Assembly: GCA_965237855.1 (NCBI GenBank)
Contig: CBDEGK010000004.1
Location: 930,001 to 994,000, forward strand
Source: CBDEGK01 sp965237855
GTDB lineage: Bacteria > Pseudomonadota > Gammaproteobacteria > Pseudomonadales > Halieaceae
DNA length: 64,000 nt
Reading direction: 5' to 3'
A program made the position numbers and the translations under genes. The notes under the pieces are model-generated. The model saw only the letters and a list, made by a program, of their open reading frames with translations, did not search any database and was not told the DNA's origin. Numbering within the stretch: the stretch's first letter is position 1; every line of letters starts with the position of its first letter. Shown in pieces: positions 1 to 8,941 of this stretch.

Positions 1-2
1 GC

Positions 3-395
3 AATATGGGCGGTGCTGCCGAACGGCCAACCGCGGAGCATGTATTCGAAAAACTGTCGCGTGCGCTGGAGGACACAACAACCGCAGATGCCGAGCCTGA
101 TCTAAAACCCAAACTCGATTCCCGCGGGATTCCCTGGCCGCTTTTTATGACCCTGCTGCTCGCCAACGGGTGGTTCATCAAACCGAAGCCATTTCCCTAT
201 ATTCAAGGGGGACCGTCCGTTAACACGCGTGCCAAACGTGCCCTCATGAGAATGCCGTTTTTCCTGGGCGCCGTGGTGCTGGCCTTTGCCCTTCTCCCTG
301 CCGGATGGGTGGGAGTAGCATTGCTGGCCTATGGCCTGTGGTTGACGCCGCATTTTCGCTACCTCGGCAGCCAGTTCCAGCACGTTAAAGAATAG
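3..395 (+). CDS. 3' end of an unknown membrane protein (start outside window)
   Basis: The reading frame is open from the window edge to a TAG at 393-395, so only the C-terminal part (about 130 residues) is visible; the first Met in view is at position 6. The last third carries two closely spaced hydrophobic stretches (around residues 85-115, FFLGAVVLAFALLPAGW and VGVALLAYGLWL) that could form a membrane hairpin. The earlier part is polar and charged with a WPLFMTLLLANGWF patch. I do not recognise the family. It is followed by a short spacer and the GFA gene on the same strand. Function unknown. Confidence 0.5.
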   Translation, partial: NMGGAAERPTAEHVFEKLSRALEDTTTADAEPDLKPKLDSRGIPWPLFMTLLLANGWFIKPKPFPYIQGGPSVNTRAKRALMRMPFFLGAVVLAFALLPAGWVGVALLAYGLWLTPHFRYLGSQFQHVKE

Positions 396-482
396 TGATT
401 ACCCAATCAGTGAAACTAATTTCCAATCGAGGTGAATAGCGCATAGCCTCCTGAGCAATACAACGCCCAGGAGGACACAAGC

Positions 483-872
483 ATGGAAATAAAGCCTATT
501 CACCCCGCCAGCTGTCATTGCGGTGGCGTTCAATTCGAATTGAAATTACCCGACGGGCTGCAGAAACTGCGCCGCTGTAACTGCTCGATGTGTCGACGTC
601 GCGGTGCCGTTGTGGCGTCTGTGCCACTGGCAGACATAGGCATAGTTAAAGGGGAGGACTTATTGTCGCTCTATCAATTCAACACCCGTACCGCCAAACA
701 CTTTTTCTGCTCGGTCTGTGGCATTTACACCCATCATCAACGTCGCTCTAACCCCAGCGAATATGGGGTCAACGTTGCCTGCCTTGAGGGCGTGGATCCT
801 TTTGAACTGGGAGACATTCCCACCCTTGACGGTGTAAACCATCCCGCCGACCGCGCCCCCCTCAGGGATTGA
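483..872 (+). CDS. GFA (CENP-V/glutathione-dependent formaldehyde-activating) family protein
   Basis: A 129-residue zinc protein. The Cys pattern of the GFA fold is visible: CHCG near residue 11, CNCSMC near 33-38, and FFCSVCG near 76-82. These are the structural and presumed substrate-binding zinc ligands of the family. GFA proteins were named after an enzyme condensing formaldehyde with glutathione, but most members have no proven substrate. The start is supported by a strong Shine-Dalgarno (AGGAGG about 8 bases before the ATG). The 3' end overlaps the convergent acylase gene by 11 bases. A second, decayed GFA-type remnant is present near 51 kb. Cytoplasmic; exact reaction unknown. Confidence 0.85.
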   Translation: MEIKPIHPASCHCGGVQFELKLPDGLQKLRRCNCSMCRRRGAVVASVPLADIGIVKGEDLLSLYQFNTRTAKHFFCSVCGIYTHHQRRSNPSEYGVNVACLEGVDPFELGDIPTLDGVNHPADRAPLRD

Positions 873-3234
873 GAACCAGTTCACTGACGGCGTGTTCGGC
901 AATAGCGGCGTCACTGAACCACCAGTAATCTGGCGTGCCGCTGAGCCAGTCATCCAGCCCGTTGGTCATCTGTTCATTGAACAAGCGCTCACTGACACCA
1001 CCGGGAATATGCGCTTCGATTTTATCCGGGTCGGACAGGTCCATCACCAGGCGCATGGAATCGAAGAAGGTGGTGCGATAGGGATCCGCATATTTGTAGG
1101 CGGCCCGGTTCAGGGTTTCGCCGGAGCCAGGCACGGCGTGGGTACCGCCACCAATCCATTCTGCCGCCAGGTCGCCAGGCACCAGTGGATGTGAGAAGGT
1201 GATGGTGTGTTCATCGCCCCACCGCCAACGGCTCAAATCAGCCCCGTGGACCGGCACCAGCTCGGCCAGCATGTCGGCGGCGGCACGGGCAAACAAACTC
1301 TCCCGCGTTTCCTCTGCCTCGGTCCGACTGTCATCCAACCAGGCGGCATTCTCTTCCAGGGTGATCTTGGCGATACGCTCATGCCAGTAGTAATAGTCGT
1401 TCAGATACTTAACGCTGAGTTCTTCACCCAACTCGTCCTCAACCACGGCGCGCGCGTAGTGGCGCAAGATAGACTGGTAGATCAACGGCGCGGCCTGGGC
1501 CTTGTCATCCATGAAATCCCAGTTTCCAAGCATTTCGCCTGCCTGGCGAGTGCTCGCATCAGCCAATAGCACCGGCACCATTAACGGCACCAGTTTTTCC
1601 GCGAGCATATTCTTGGTATCCAGTTGTGTCGCCCAATGATCGGCGGTGGTCCAGGTCTGGCGACTGGCCATGAGCTCGCTCAGCCGCCGATAGCGCCAGG
1701 AATGAGCGAAGAACGTGGAGTAGTGATAGGGATAGTCGGCCGGTAGAATGCGGTGGTTGGCGCTGCCTACCCAGTCGGCTTCAGGGTTCCAAACCAGGGG
1801 CATTTCCGCCGGCGGAATTCGCCCCACCCAATTGTCGCTGCCATCAAAGACCGGCACGGGTGCCGCGCCGTCCCCGCGGGAACGCTGGGGCAAAAAACCT
1901 GCACCGGTGCGGGCGATAACACCCTCGTAATCCGCCACCACAAACGTCAGTGGGGTCGCAATATTGCCAATGGCTTCAATCGCTGCTGCGGTGGTTTTCG
2001 CTAACAGAAGAGAACGGGTAGTGAGGATCTCGTTGTAGAACTCGGGAACCCCCCAGCGCAAGCTCAACAGCTTGCCGCTGGCCATGCTCATGCCGTGATC
2101 AGAGATAATCGGGCCGCGGCGGGTCTCACGAATATTCAACACCTCGGTCCTGAAACCACCCTCGGCCTCACCGTCTTTGACTTTCAGTTCAACCGTGCGT
2201 ACGACAAAGGGGATACTTTCCTCACCCTCCAGGTAATTGTCGGGGTTATTGGGGTCCTGGGTTTCCACGTACAGGTCCACCATATCGCCATAGCCATTGG
2301 TGATGCCCCAGGCAATCGAATCGGTACGGCCAATGCCAATACCGGCGCCACCAGCCACGGCGCCGCCCACCGCCCGCCAGTCGGGTGTTATCAAGCCAAT
2401 GGGATGCCAGAAACCCGGCAAGCGGCGAGAGTCCACATGGGGATCACTGGCGACAATGGGCATGCCGCCCGCCGAGCGGCTGCTACCGGTAATCCAACAA
2501 TTACTGCCGCTGGCATCGGCAGCTGGAAAAGAGGAATCCAGGGCGTAGGACAATTGCAGGTCATCCCGTTGGTAGGCATAGTCGGAGGCCGCCCGGGCAT
2601 TTTGCGGATCGTCAGCATTCACCGTAATCTGCGAGATCTCAGCGGCCCGCTCTGCGCCGAGCCGATCAATCAGCGACTGGCTCAACAATTCTTCCCGCCA
2701 GTTCACCGTGCTGCCCCAGGAATTAAATATCTGCACGCCAACCAGTTCTTCAAGGGTCCAGGGTGCGGGTGGATTGCTGCGCAGCGGTAAGGTCAGCTCA
2801 TCTGAGCGCTGGGTGAGGTAACCATTCACGCCTCGCAAGTAGGCCTCCAGCACATGTCGATCTTCCTCCGCCAGAATTCGCAGCTGCCGCGCCGCCTGGG
2901 CGGGCACATTGATCATATGCACCATGGTGTCCATGGCCAGGCCACCCTCCCCCACCAGTTCCGAGAGCCGGCCCTGGGACAGCAAGCGCATCATCTGTAA
3001 TTGGAACATCCGGTCCTGGGCAGTCACGAATCCCTGACCGGCAATCACGTCTTCGAAATTTTCGGCGTGGACATAGGGCACACCTTTACTGTCCCGAACG
3101 ATGCGAACCGGCGCGGACAAACCGGGGATCGACACCTCGCCATTAGGGTCGTAGCTGTCGATGCGGGGCAGTATCAACCAGGCTGCCAGCAGCACACCCG
3201 CCACGAGAAACAGCAATGCTTTAAGAACTTTCAT
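862..3234 (-). CDS. Penicillin acylase family (Ntn-hydrolase) protein
   Basis: A 790-residue member of the penicillin amidase/acylase family, which hydrolyses amide bonds of beta-lactams, acyl-homoserine lactones or other N-acyl compounds. An N-terminal hydrophobic segment (residues 5-22) indicates export to the periplasm or a membrane anchor. The family's autoproteolytic site is seen at GSNCW, where Ser244 would become the N-terminal nucleophile of the beta chain. The preceding about 220 residues form the alpha chain and spacer. The size matches the family. It is the last gene of the long minus-strand cluster, 73 bases after the DUF1214 gene, so it probably shares its expression. Which amide it cleaves cannot be read from sequence; acyl-homoserine-lactone quenching is one possibility. 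Confidence 0.9.
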   Translation of the reverse strand: MKVLKALLFLVAGVLLAAWLILPRIDSYDPNGEVSIPGLSAPVRIVRDSKGVPYVHAENFEDVIAGQGFVTAQDRMFQLQMMRLLSQGRLSELVGEGGLAMDTMVHMINVPAQAARQLRILAEEDRHVLEAYLRGVNGYLTQRSDELTLPLRSNPPAPWTLEELVGVQIFNSWGSTVNWREELLSQSLIDRLGAERAAEISQITVNADDPQNARAASDYAYQRDDLQLSYALDSSFPAADASGSNCWITGSSRSAGGMPIVASDPHVDSRRLPGFWHPIGLITPDWRAVGGAVAGGAGIGIGRTDSIAWGITNGYGDMVDLYVETQDPNNPDNYLEGEESIPFVVRTVELKVKDGEAEGGFRTEVLNIRETRRGPIISDHGMSMASGKLLSLRWGVPEFYNEILTTRSLLLAKTTAAAIEAIGNIATPLTFVVADYEGVIARTGAGFLPQRSRGDGAAPVPVFDGSDNWVGRIPPAEMPLVWNPEADWVGSANHRILPADYPYHYSTFFAHSWRYRRLSELMASRQTWTTADHWATQLDTKNMLAEKLVPLMVPVLLADASTRQAGEMLGNWDFMDDKAQAAPLIYQSILRHYARAVVEDELGEELSVKYLNDYYYWHERIAKITLEENAAWLDDSRTEAEETRESLFARAAADMLAELVPVHGADLSRWRWGDEHTITFSHPLVPGDLAAEWIGGGTHAVPGSGETLNRAAYKYADPYRTTFFDSMRLVMDLSDPDKIEAHIPGGVSERLFNEQMTNGLDDWLSGTPDYWWFSDAAIAEHAVSELVLNP

Positions 3235-3307
3235 GGAATCTCCTCAGTCCAGCGGCAGACCGATCTGCTCGGCAATGTCGGCGTGATTCTGCGGCTGCAG
3301 GTAGTCA

Positions 3308-4519
3308 CTAGCCATCAAAGCGCTCGTGAACATTGGCCCGGCGTCGCTGAATTTGCCGCCGTCGCTGCTCCTCACTAAAAGCGGGAACATCTGCCGGCAA
3401 CTCGCTGGCCAGATCCGCAAAGGGCACAAACTGTGCTCGCGGGTGCTGCTGTTCAGGCAATTCGCCCTCAAGGCCCTGCCAGCGCATAAAAATCAATCCA
3501 CGGCGGTGGCCCTCTGTATCCAGCCAGTTCTGAATGCCGGGATCTCGATGAGAGATCACGGCATAACAGCGACCGTCGTCACTGCAATGCATCTGATCCA
3601 ATGTCAGCGAGCTGGTATGGCTTTCATAGTCGAGACTGGTAAACCAAAGATTGCCCAATTCAATACCCTGGTAACTGGCATCGCTGGGCGTCGTCGACAA
3701 AATAATAGCCTGGTCATTATCCAGCTCCCAACTACCAAACGCAGAATACTGGCCCACCAGTCCTCCCTGGGTACCTCGCGGCGGTGAAATATCATTGCGG
3801 CTGGCGAGGGTCCACATACGGTTGCCGTAGGCGATCCAGGTGGCTGTAGCATCATACAAGTTGACCGCAATTTCACTCATTCCCAGTGCCATTCTGGCGG
3901 GCGCAAGTGGCATTCCGGGGGTACCTTCCTCGCCAATTTTTTCAATCCGCAGGCGGCCAGGGCGCTCGGTGTCCCAGTCGCTGTGAGAAAAACGTGCCAG
4001 CAAGGTGCGAGCTCCATCGCCATTGGCCAGCCAGTTGATACCATCGCCAGGATCAGTACGGCTGACAATCACCTCGAAACTGCCATCCTCTTCAATCGCC
4101 ATGTCGGAGCCATCCAGCACACTGACATTAGTGCTGGTCCCGGCGCCGCGAACACCGGGCACGCCTACCACCAATTGAAAAATCAGATTTCGACTGGTGG
4201 CGCGCTGACCAATAATGCGGTAGTCCGCATCATCACTAATAGTGGCTACATAGTAATTGTTATCCGGATTTTCCAGGCCGCGTTTGCTGGTCCAGTCCAC
4301 GGCGCGCATAAAGCGCGGCTGATCTGGGTCCATCAGTGCTGCCGATTTGATACCGTTGATCAGCGCATAGAATAGCGTGCGATAGGCCTCGGCGCGCTCC
4401 TGGTCATCGGCAAAAAACTCCGAGTCTCGATACAGGCTACGGGTTTCCTCTAGTGAGCGGGTGAAATCCTGCCAGGCCTGATTGAGGGGGATCATCATTG
4501 AGCACAACGCCCGGCTCAA
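3308..4519 (-). CDS. DUF1214 domain protein, signal peptide displaced by a frameshift
   Basis: The frame encodes about 400 residues with the DUF1214 signature (ENPDNNYYVATI, then DADYRIIGQR around residues 80-105). Members are often exported and occur with hydrolases or catabolic genes; their reaction is unknown. The frame can only start at a TTG (4519) without a signal peptide. One frame away, an ATG at 4605-4607 begins MRNLLLVLALATLLSAAFLA, a convincing signal peptide, and runs into the DUF1214 frame after a one-base shift near 4500-4520. Either the gene is frameshifted or the base call is wrong. The C-terminus also has an overlapping ATG frame (MASDYLQPQ..., 3244-3315) of 23 codons that may be a displaced tail. 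Spacing to neighbours suggests an operon with the acylase. Confidence 0.7.
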   Translation of the reverse strand: MSRALCSMMIPLNQAWQDFTRSLEETRSLYRDSEFFADDQERAEAYRTLFYALINGIKSAALMDPDQPRFMRAVDWTSKRGLENPDNNYYVATISDDADYRIIGQRATSRNLIFQLVVGVPGVRGAGTSTNVSVLDGSDMAIEEDGSFEVIVSRTDPGDGINWLANGDGARTLLARFSHSDWDTERPGRLRIEKIGEEGTPGMPLAPARMALGMSEIAVNLYDATATWIAYGNRMWTLASRNDISPPRGTQGGLVGQYSAFGSWELDNDQAIILSTTPSDASYQGIELGNLWFTSLDYESHTSSLTLDQMHCSDDGRCYAVISHRDPGIQNWLDTEGHRRGLIFMRWQGLEGELPEQQHPRAQFVPFADLASELPADVPAFSEEQRRRQIQRRRANVHERFDG

Positions 4520-4662
4520 AGGTGGGTGGTGCTGCGGTAAATCGACCGGCCAGGAAGGCTGCCGATAACAGGGTGGCCAGGGCCAGTACGAGCAATAAGT
4601 TTCGCATCAAATCAATCTACCTATCCCACGATTCACTACACGAGCGCATCTTCACACTCAGC

Positions 4663-5178
4663 TTACAACATCAACTGCCAGTAACCCACATCAACCCAGC
4701 GATCAAACTTGTTTCCCACCGCACTGAATTGCCCCACCTTCTGAAACCCCAGCTTTTCATGCAGCGCCACACTGGCGTCATTGGGCAGAGCGATGCCACC
4801 CATGGCCGTGTGCATGCCTGCTGTGCGCAGGCGCTGCAGCAATTGCGTGTAGAGATGACTGCCAAGCCCATAGCCAAGTACACCCTGACGCAGGTATATC
4901 GTTGACTCCACGCTGTGGCGATAGGCGGATCGGTGTTTCCAATGCACGGCACAGGCATAGCCCAGTAATTCCTCATCGCGAATCAGAACAATCCACGGTA
5001 AATCCCAACCCACCACATCCTGTACCCGGCTGCCCATCTCCTCGGCGCTGACGGGTACCTCCTCAAAGGTGGTCACGGTATTGAGCACGTAATAGTTGTA
5101 CAGCTCAGCCAGGGCGGAATAATCACCGGACTGGGCGTCGCGAACAATCAGGCTGGGGGCGTGGGCTTCCATCCCCAC
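4663..5178 (-). CDS. GNAT N-acetyltransferase, phosphinothricin-acetyltransferase-like
   Basis: A 171-residue GNAT protein. The N-terminal part (IVRDAQSGDYSALAELYNYYV) and TTFEE motif, then HWKHRSAYRHSVESTIYL and the acetyl-CoA loop G-x-G-x-G-x-H (GYGLGSHLY) around residues 100-118, resemble the PAT/Bar/YncA subgroup, which acetylates amino groups of phosphinothricin, methionine sulfoximine or related amino acids. LHEKLGFQKVG is the typical motif B end. It starts 16 bases after the monooxygenase stop and is probably co-transcribed. The physiological substrate is unknown; in this cluster it may detoxify an amine intermediate, but that is conjecture. Confidence 0.85.
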   Translation of the reverse strand: MGMEAHAPSLIVRDAQSGDYSALAELYNYYVLNTVTTFEEVPVSAEEMGSRVQDVVGWDLPWIVLIRDEELLGYACAVHWKHRSAYRHSVESTIYLRQGVLGYGLGSHLYTQLLQRLRTAGMHTAMGGIALPNDASVALHEKLGFQKVGQFSAVGNKFDRWVDVGYWQLML

Positions 5179-5194
5179 ATTATAGTGCGTGCCT

Positions 5195-6223
5195 TCAGGC
5201 TACGGCGAGACTCTCCCGCACGCAATTAATCATAGCCCGCTCCAGTATAAATTCTTTGGCCCGCACAGGATCCTCCGCGGTCTCCATCAGCTCGTGCTGG
5301 CGCTTGCTCTGAATATCGGGATCTGTGGATTCCATCAATTTCTTGTTGTTGATGGTGTGCTCCTGCACAAACTGCACCGCCAGTTCGCGCCGTTGCCGGT
5401 CGTAGTGAGCGAGGCGATCGGCAACGTCGGCACCCTCCTTGATGATGGAGGTGAGCTTTTCCGCGAGGTTGACGGCGTCGTGCAAGCCACCGTTCATGCC
5501 CATACCACCCAGCGGGTTATTGATATGGCAGGCATCGCCCACCAGCGCCACCCGGCCCTGGTAGTAGCTTTCGGCGACCCGCTGGTGGACGTGATAGAGC
5601 GTGCGATGGCCAATCGTGTAATCGCCCTGTTTCGGCCACAGGTGCTGCAAACGCTCCTGGATAAAGGCGTCACTGAGGTACATGGCCCCAGTGTCCTGGT
5701 CGGAATCAGGGTTGGAGTCGGTGGGCCACAAGACCCGCCACTGTTTGTCGGTGCGCAGAATGACGCACCACTTCTGGGGATCGGCCACGTAGTTGACCCA
5801 GGACAGCTGCTCGAAGACATCGTCAAACGGTAAGTCGGTGGAAACCACCAGGAATTTTTCATCATAGGTAAAGCCACTGTAGTCAATGCCGGCGGCCTTG
5901 CGCACATTGCTGGATGCGCCATCGGCGCCGACCAGAAAACTGCCGCGAATCGTCTCGCTTCCGGCAGGTGTCTGTACTACCACATCAACGCCAGTCGCAT
6001 CCTGCACAAAGCCGATCACCTCACACTGGTAGCGTGTCTCCACGCCCAGCTCATCGAGCATTTCCAACGAAGGAGAATGAAAGGTCGAGGCGCGCAAATC
6101 GATGGGCAGGGTGACCTCGCGTTCGAGCAGCAGTACGGGAATATTTTGTTTCGCCAGGGACAGGGCCAGCACAGAGCCCGCCGGTCCAGCGCCGGCAATC
6201 ACAACGGGAGCTAGTTCAGACAT
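5195..6223 (-). CDS. FAD-dependent monooxygenase of the PHBH/aromatic hydroxylase type
   Basis: A 342-residue flavoprotein with the three diagnostic motifs: the Rossmann GxGxxG (GAGPAGSVLALSLAK, residues 11-25), the DG motif (LVGADGASSNVR, about 97-108), and the GD motif (ALVGDACHINNPLGGMGMN, about 225-243). Group A monooxygenases use NAD(P)H and O2 to hydroxylate aromatic or polyketide-like substrates. At 342 residues it is somewhat shorter than many relatives (370-400) but all core motifs are present. It has its own upstream palindrome (6250-6275), 26 bases before the start, so it may have a separate GntR-controlled promoter inside the cluster. Substrate unknown. Confidence 0.88.
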   Translation of the reverse strand: MSELAPVVIAGAGPAGSVLALSLAKQNIPVLLLEREVTLPIDLRASTFHSPSLEMLDELGVETRYQCEVIGFVQDATGVDVVVQTPAGSETIRGSFLVGADGASSNVRKAAGIDYSGFTYDEKFLVVSTDLPFDDVFEQLSWVNYVADPQKWCVILRTDKQWRVLWPTDSNPDSDQDTGAMYLSDAFIQERLQHLWPKQGDYTIGHRTLYHVHQRVAESYYQGRVALVGDACHINNPLGGMGMNGGLHDAVNLAEKLTSIIKEGADVADRLAHYDRQRRELAVQFVQEHTINNKKLMESTDPDIQSKRQHELMETAEDPVRAKEFILERAMINCVRESLAVA

Positions 6224-6249
6224 GGTTTATCGCATTTCTAAAAGATGGC

Positions 6250-6275
6250 CAAATGATATAACACTATATCTTTTG
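6250..6275. promoter_or_regulatory. Putative GntR operator upstream of the monooxygenase
   Basis: The sequence is an inverted repeat: CAAA-T-GATATA, four bases, TATATC-T-TTTG, with only one mismatched pair outside the 4-base centre. It lies 26 bases before the monooxygenase start, where a promoter for 6223-5195 would be. A second site sharing GATA...TATATCTTTT sits before the GntR gene (9759-9779). GntR/HutC regulators bind such short palindromes, so this is the best operator candidate; binding is inferred. Confidence 0.5.
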
Positions 6276-6298
6276 CTGCAGCCCCAGCCTGCCCGAAA

Positions 6299-7465
6299 TC
6301 AATCTTTGCGGCGCATTCGCCACAGCCACAGCAGCGCCAATTGCACGCCTACCATGGGCAAACACAGCATCAACAGGGGCTGCCAGCCAATTGAGGACAA
6401 CACCCAGCCAGATGACAGGGCCGCCAGCGCCTGGCTGCCGAACACCACGAATTCATTGAAACCCTGCACCCGGAAGCGCTCCTCATCGCGATAAGTGGAG
6501 GGCAACATGGCGGTGCCGCTGACGAACAGGAAGTTCCAGGCCAGGCCCAGCAGCATTAAAGCCACCCAGAAGTGTTCCAGTGCCACCCCGGACAATGCGA
6601 CCCCGATACACAGCACATACAGTAGGCAGCCAGTCAGCATCAATCGAGCTTCCCCGAAACGCGCAATGAGCCAGCCACTGAACAGAGACGGCAGATACAT
6701 GGCCATGATATGGCTCTGGATCACCCATTTGGTGTCGGCCAGTTCGAGACCATGATGCACATGCATGCTGACTGGTGTCGCCGTCATCACGAAGCTCATC
6801 ACCACGTAGCCGACGGTAGCAGCCATCACCGCGACCCAGAAGCAGGTGCTGTGCATGATTTCGCGCAGCGGTCGGCCACCTGCATGTTCTGCCGCCTGTG
6901 GCCGCGCCCCTTCCCGGTAAAACAACAGCACCGCCAGGGCCAACAGTTGCAGGCAAGCCAGGCCGACAAACGATCCACTGTATTCCCACTCCAACAGATT
7001 TCTCCCCCGCACACCCAATTCCGGCCCCAGGAAGGCGGCAATCAATCCCGCCAGTAGTACCCGCGACGCCGCCCGCGGCATCATCGCCTGCGGCACAGTT
7101 TCCATGGCGGCAAATCGATACTGTTGACCAAAAGCCAGGGAAGAACCGAGCAAGATGGTAGCCCCACAAAACAGGTAGAAGGACTCGGCATGAATGGCAG
7201 CCGCAGCACTCAGGGAACCGCTCATGGCAAACAGCGTACCGGCGATAAATACCGGCTTGCGTCCCCATCGCTGCATGGACATAGACACTGGTACCGTGGC
7301 CAGGGCGGTACCGATCACCATACAGGCCACCGGCACCGTCACCCAGGCTGGGGACGGGGCCAGTTGCGAACCAATCAGGCCGCCGACCAGCACCACCATG
7401 GAAGCGCCGCTCTGGTTGAGCGACTGCGCAGCCATGAGCAGCCATACGTTGACCGGCATTCTCAC
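6299..7465 (-). CDS. MFS transporter
   Basis: A 388-residue, strongly hydrophobic protein with about 12 predicted membrane helices and the MFS loop motif between helices 2 and 3 (MQRWGRKPVFIAGTLF, residues 64-79). Inner membrane. It most resembles small-solute or drug/proton antiporters of the major facilitator superfamily, but the substrate is not recognisable. Position in the cluster (24 bases after the GNAT gene, upstream of the monooxygenase) suggests uptake of the compound degraded by the neighbours, or export of a toxic product. The start MRMPVNVWLLMAAQS places the first helix correctly. Confidence 0.85.
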   Translation of the reverse strand: MRMPVNVWLLMAAQSLNQSGASMVVLVGGLIGSQLAPSPAWVTVPVACMVIGTALATVPVSMSMQRWGRKPVFIAGTLFAMSGSLSAAAAIHAESFYLFCGATILLGSSLAFGQQYRFAAMETVPQAMMPRAASRVLLAGLIAAFLGPELGVRGRNLLEWEYSGSFVGLACLQLLALAVLLFYREGARPQAAEHAGGRPLREIMHSTCFWVAVMAATVGYVVMSFVMTATPVSMHVHHGLELADTKWVIQSHIMAMYLPSLFSGWLIARFGEARLMLTGCLLYVLCIGVALSGVALEHFWVALMLLGLAWNFLFVSGTAMLPSTYRDEERFRVQGFNEFVVFGSQALAALSSGWVLSSIGWQPLLMLCLPMVGVQLALLWLWRMRRKD

Positions 7466-7489
7466 GAGGAAATAGTCACGGGGCTATTG

Positions 7490-8032
7490 TCACGGGGTCA
7501 GGCACTCAAAAAAATCGGTGGCTTGATTTTCTCCCTGATAGCCGCAAATAGATTCTTCGGTTCTGAGGTAATTGAAGCCGGACCGCAACAACACCTTGCC
7601 AGAAGCGGGATTACGAGACAGACAACGCGCGTGAATTCGTCGTAGCTGCATCTGGGAAAACCCGAACTCCAGCAGGGCGCGGGCAGCACAGGTGGCTATA
7701 CCCCGCCCCCACCAGGGCACACCGGCCCAGTAGCCCAGTTCAGCCTCCGAGTCATCGACGTGCATAAGAGAAATTGCGCCGATCAGCTCGCCGGTTTCAA
7801 TCAGTGTAATCGCAAAATTTGCATCTGTGTCCGCTGCCCAATTGGCGGCGGTTTCGGCAATCCACTTACTGGCCTGCTCCAGGGAATAGGGATGGGGAAT
7901 ACTGACGGTGGAATCGGCAATACGCTCATCCCCGGCCAGTAGCTGCACCTGCTCGGCGTCATCGGCAACGAACGCGCGCAGCAACAAGTCATCCGCTCGC
8001 AGCTGTGGTTGCGGTCGGGGTTGCGTGGCCAT
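7490..8032 (-). CDS. GNAT N-acetyltransferase (RimJ/RimL-like)
   Basis: A 180-residue acetyltransferase. It begins with the RimJ/RimL-like LRADDLLLRAFVADDAEQV and has the acetyl-CoA binding segment GYWAGVPWWGRGIATCAARA (around residues 99-118), then ARCLSRNPASGKVLLRSGF near the end. Relatives acetylate protein N-termini, amino acids or small amines. The ATG abuts the TAG stop of the VOC gene with no gap, so the two are translated from one message. Its partner or substrate in the cluster is unknown. Confidence 0.85.
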   Translation of the reverse strand: MATQPRPQPQLRADDLLLRAFVADDAEQVQLLAGDERIADSTVSIPHPYSLEQASKWIAETAANWAADTDANFAITLIETGELIGAISLMHVDDSEAELGYWAGVPWWGRGIATCAARALLEFGFSQMQLRRIHARCLSRNPASGKVLLRSGFNYLRTEESICGYQGENQATDFFECLTP

Positions 8033-8929
8033 CTAGCGAGCCGCCTGTATCAGCTCGATCAATTCACCACCGGCGCCGCGGCATACGACTACCTCCTGGC
8101 CATGGTACAAGCAGCCAGCGAGGGGAGCGGATGGTGAGACCGTGCTGATGCCGATGCTGTTGACGTCATCATAGACAAAACTGACCATGGCGATACCGGC
8201 GGGAAAACCGCCGTGGGCCGGTGGCCGCGCTTTGGCGACACCGAGTTGATCGATCTCCACCATACAGGATCCTTCCAGCTGGACGGTTGCCACCGGGTGG
8301 CGCAATTCCAGGTCCAAACCGTGGGCTTTATTGACAGAGGTGATACGCGTATCAAACTCCCACTTCACTTTAGCACCGAGCTTGCTGTAAACCGCCAGCG
8401 CCTCGTCCCGGCGCAAACAGCTACTGACCGGAATAAACAGGCGATCGACATCACATACTGCCCGGGGAATCTTGAACGGCGGCACCTCGGCATTGACCTG
8501 GGTCAGGTAGAGCACTTCCCCGGCCGGGCCGATCACCTGCATGGCGCGAACGTCATCACTCACATCCAGCTGCGCTGGTGGCCGGTAAATTTCGAAAGGA
8601 GAATCCTGCAGGCGCTCATGCAAGTCGTCCACATCCTGCACCAGCACTTCCAACGCCATCCAGCCCAACTCCTTGAAGGGCTTGGCCGCAATTACCTCGG
8701 GGCTGTCGATAATCCTGATCCAGGGATATCCACTGGGGGATTGCAGGGTTACCAGGCGGCGGCCGGCCATTCGTGGCTTGCCCCACAGGCGCGCCTGCTC
8801 ATCACTGATCAGGGCATCTTCCAGCACCGAAGTGGAGAGGTAGTTGGTGTAGGCTGCTACGGTAGCTTCACAATCGCGAGCAACCAGCGTGCCGGTCAGA
8901 CTCGGGCCGAGGGGGATTCTGGCGCTCAT
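8033..8929 (-). CDS. VOC-superfamily (glyoxalase/dioxygenase fold) protein
   Basis: A 298-residue protein made of two VOC-like modules. The first runs from about residue 8 (SLTGTLVARDCEATVAAYTN) to 135 with ...GPAGEVLYLTQV. The second starts near 150 (VDRLFIPVSSCLRRDEALAVY) and ends GAGGELIELIQ. Acidic residues at module ends fit metal binding, but the full His/His/Glu set is not obvious. The family includes glyoxalases, extradiol dioxygenases and antibiotic-binding proteins. It lies between the GntR regulator (12 bases upstream) and a GNAT gene, clearly in the same operon. It may act on an intermediate of the pathway the regulator controls; reaction unknown. Confidence 0.72.
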   Translation of the reverse strand: MSARIPLGPSLTGTLVARDCEATVAAYTNYLSTSVLEDALISDEQARLWGKPRMAGRRLVTLQSPSGYPWIRIIDSPEVIAAKPFKELGWMALEVLVQDVDDLHERLQDSPFEIYRPPAQLDVSDDVRAMQVIGPAGEVLYLTQVNAEVPPFKIPRAVCDVDRLFIPVSSCLRRDEALAVYSKLGAKVKWEFDTRITSVNKAHGLDLELRHPVATVQLEGSCMVEIDQLGVAKARPPAHGGFPAGIAMVSFVYDDVNSIGISTVSPSAPLAGCLYHGQEVVVCRGAGGELIELIQAAR

Positions 8930-8941
8930 TGGTGGGGCTCG

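Noticed and set aside
2095..2790. Long plus-strand frame antisense to the penicillin-acylase gene
   Set aside because: No ribosome site and no family features; the opposite strand carries a clear full-length acylase, so this is a shadow frame. The same applies to 5189-5833, 6483-7445, 15457-16146 and 60202-60930.
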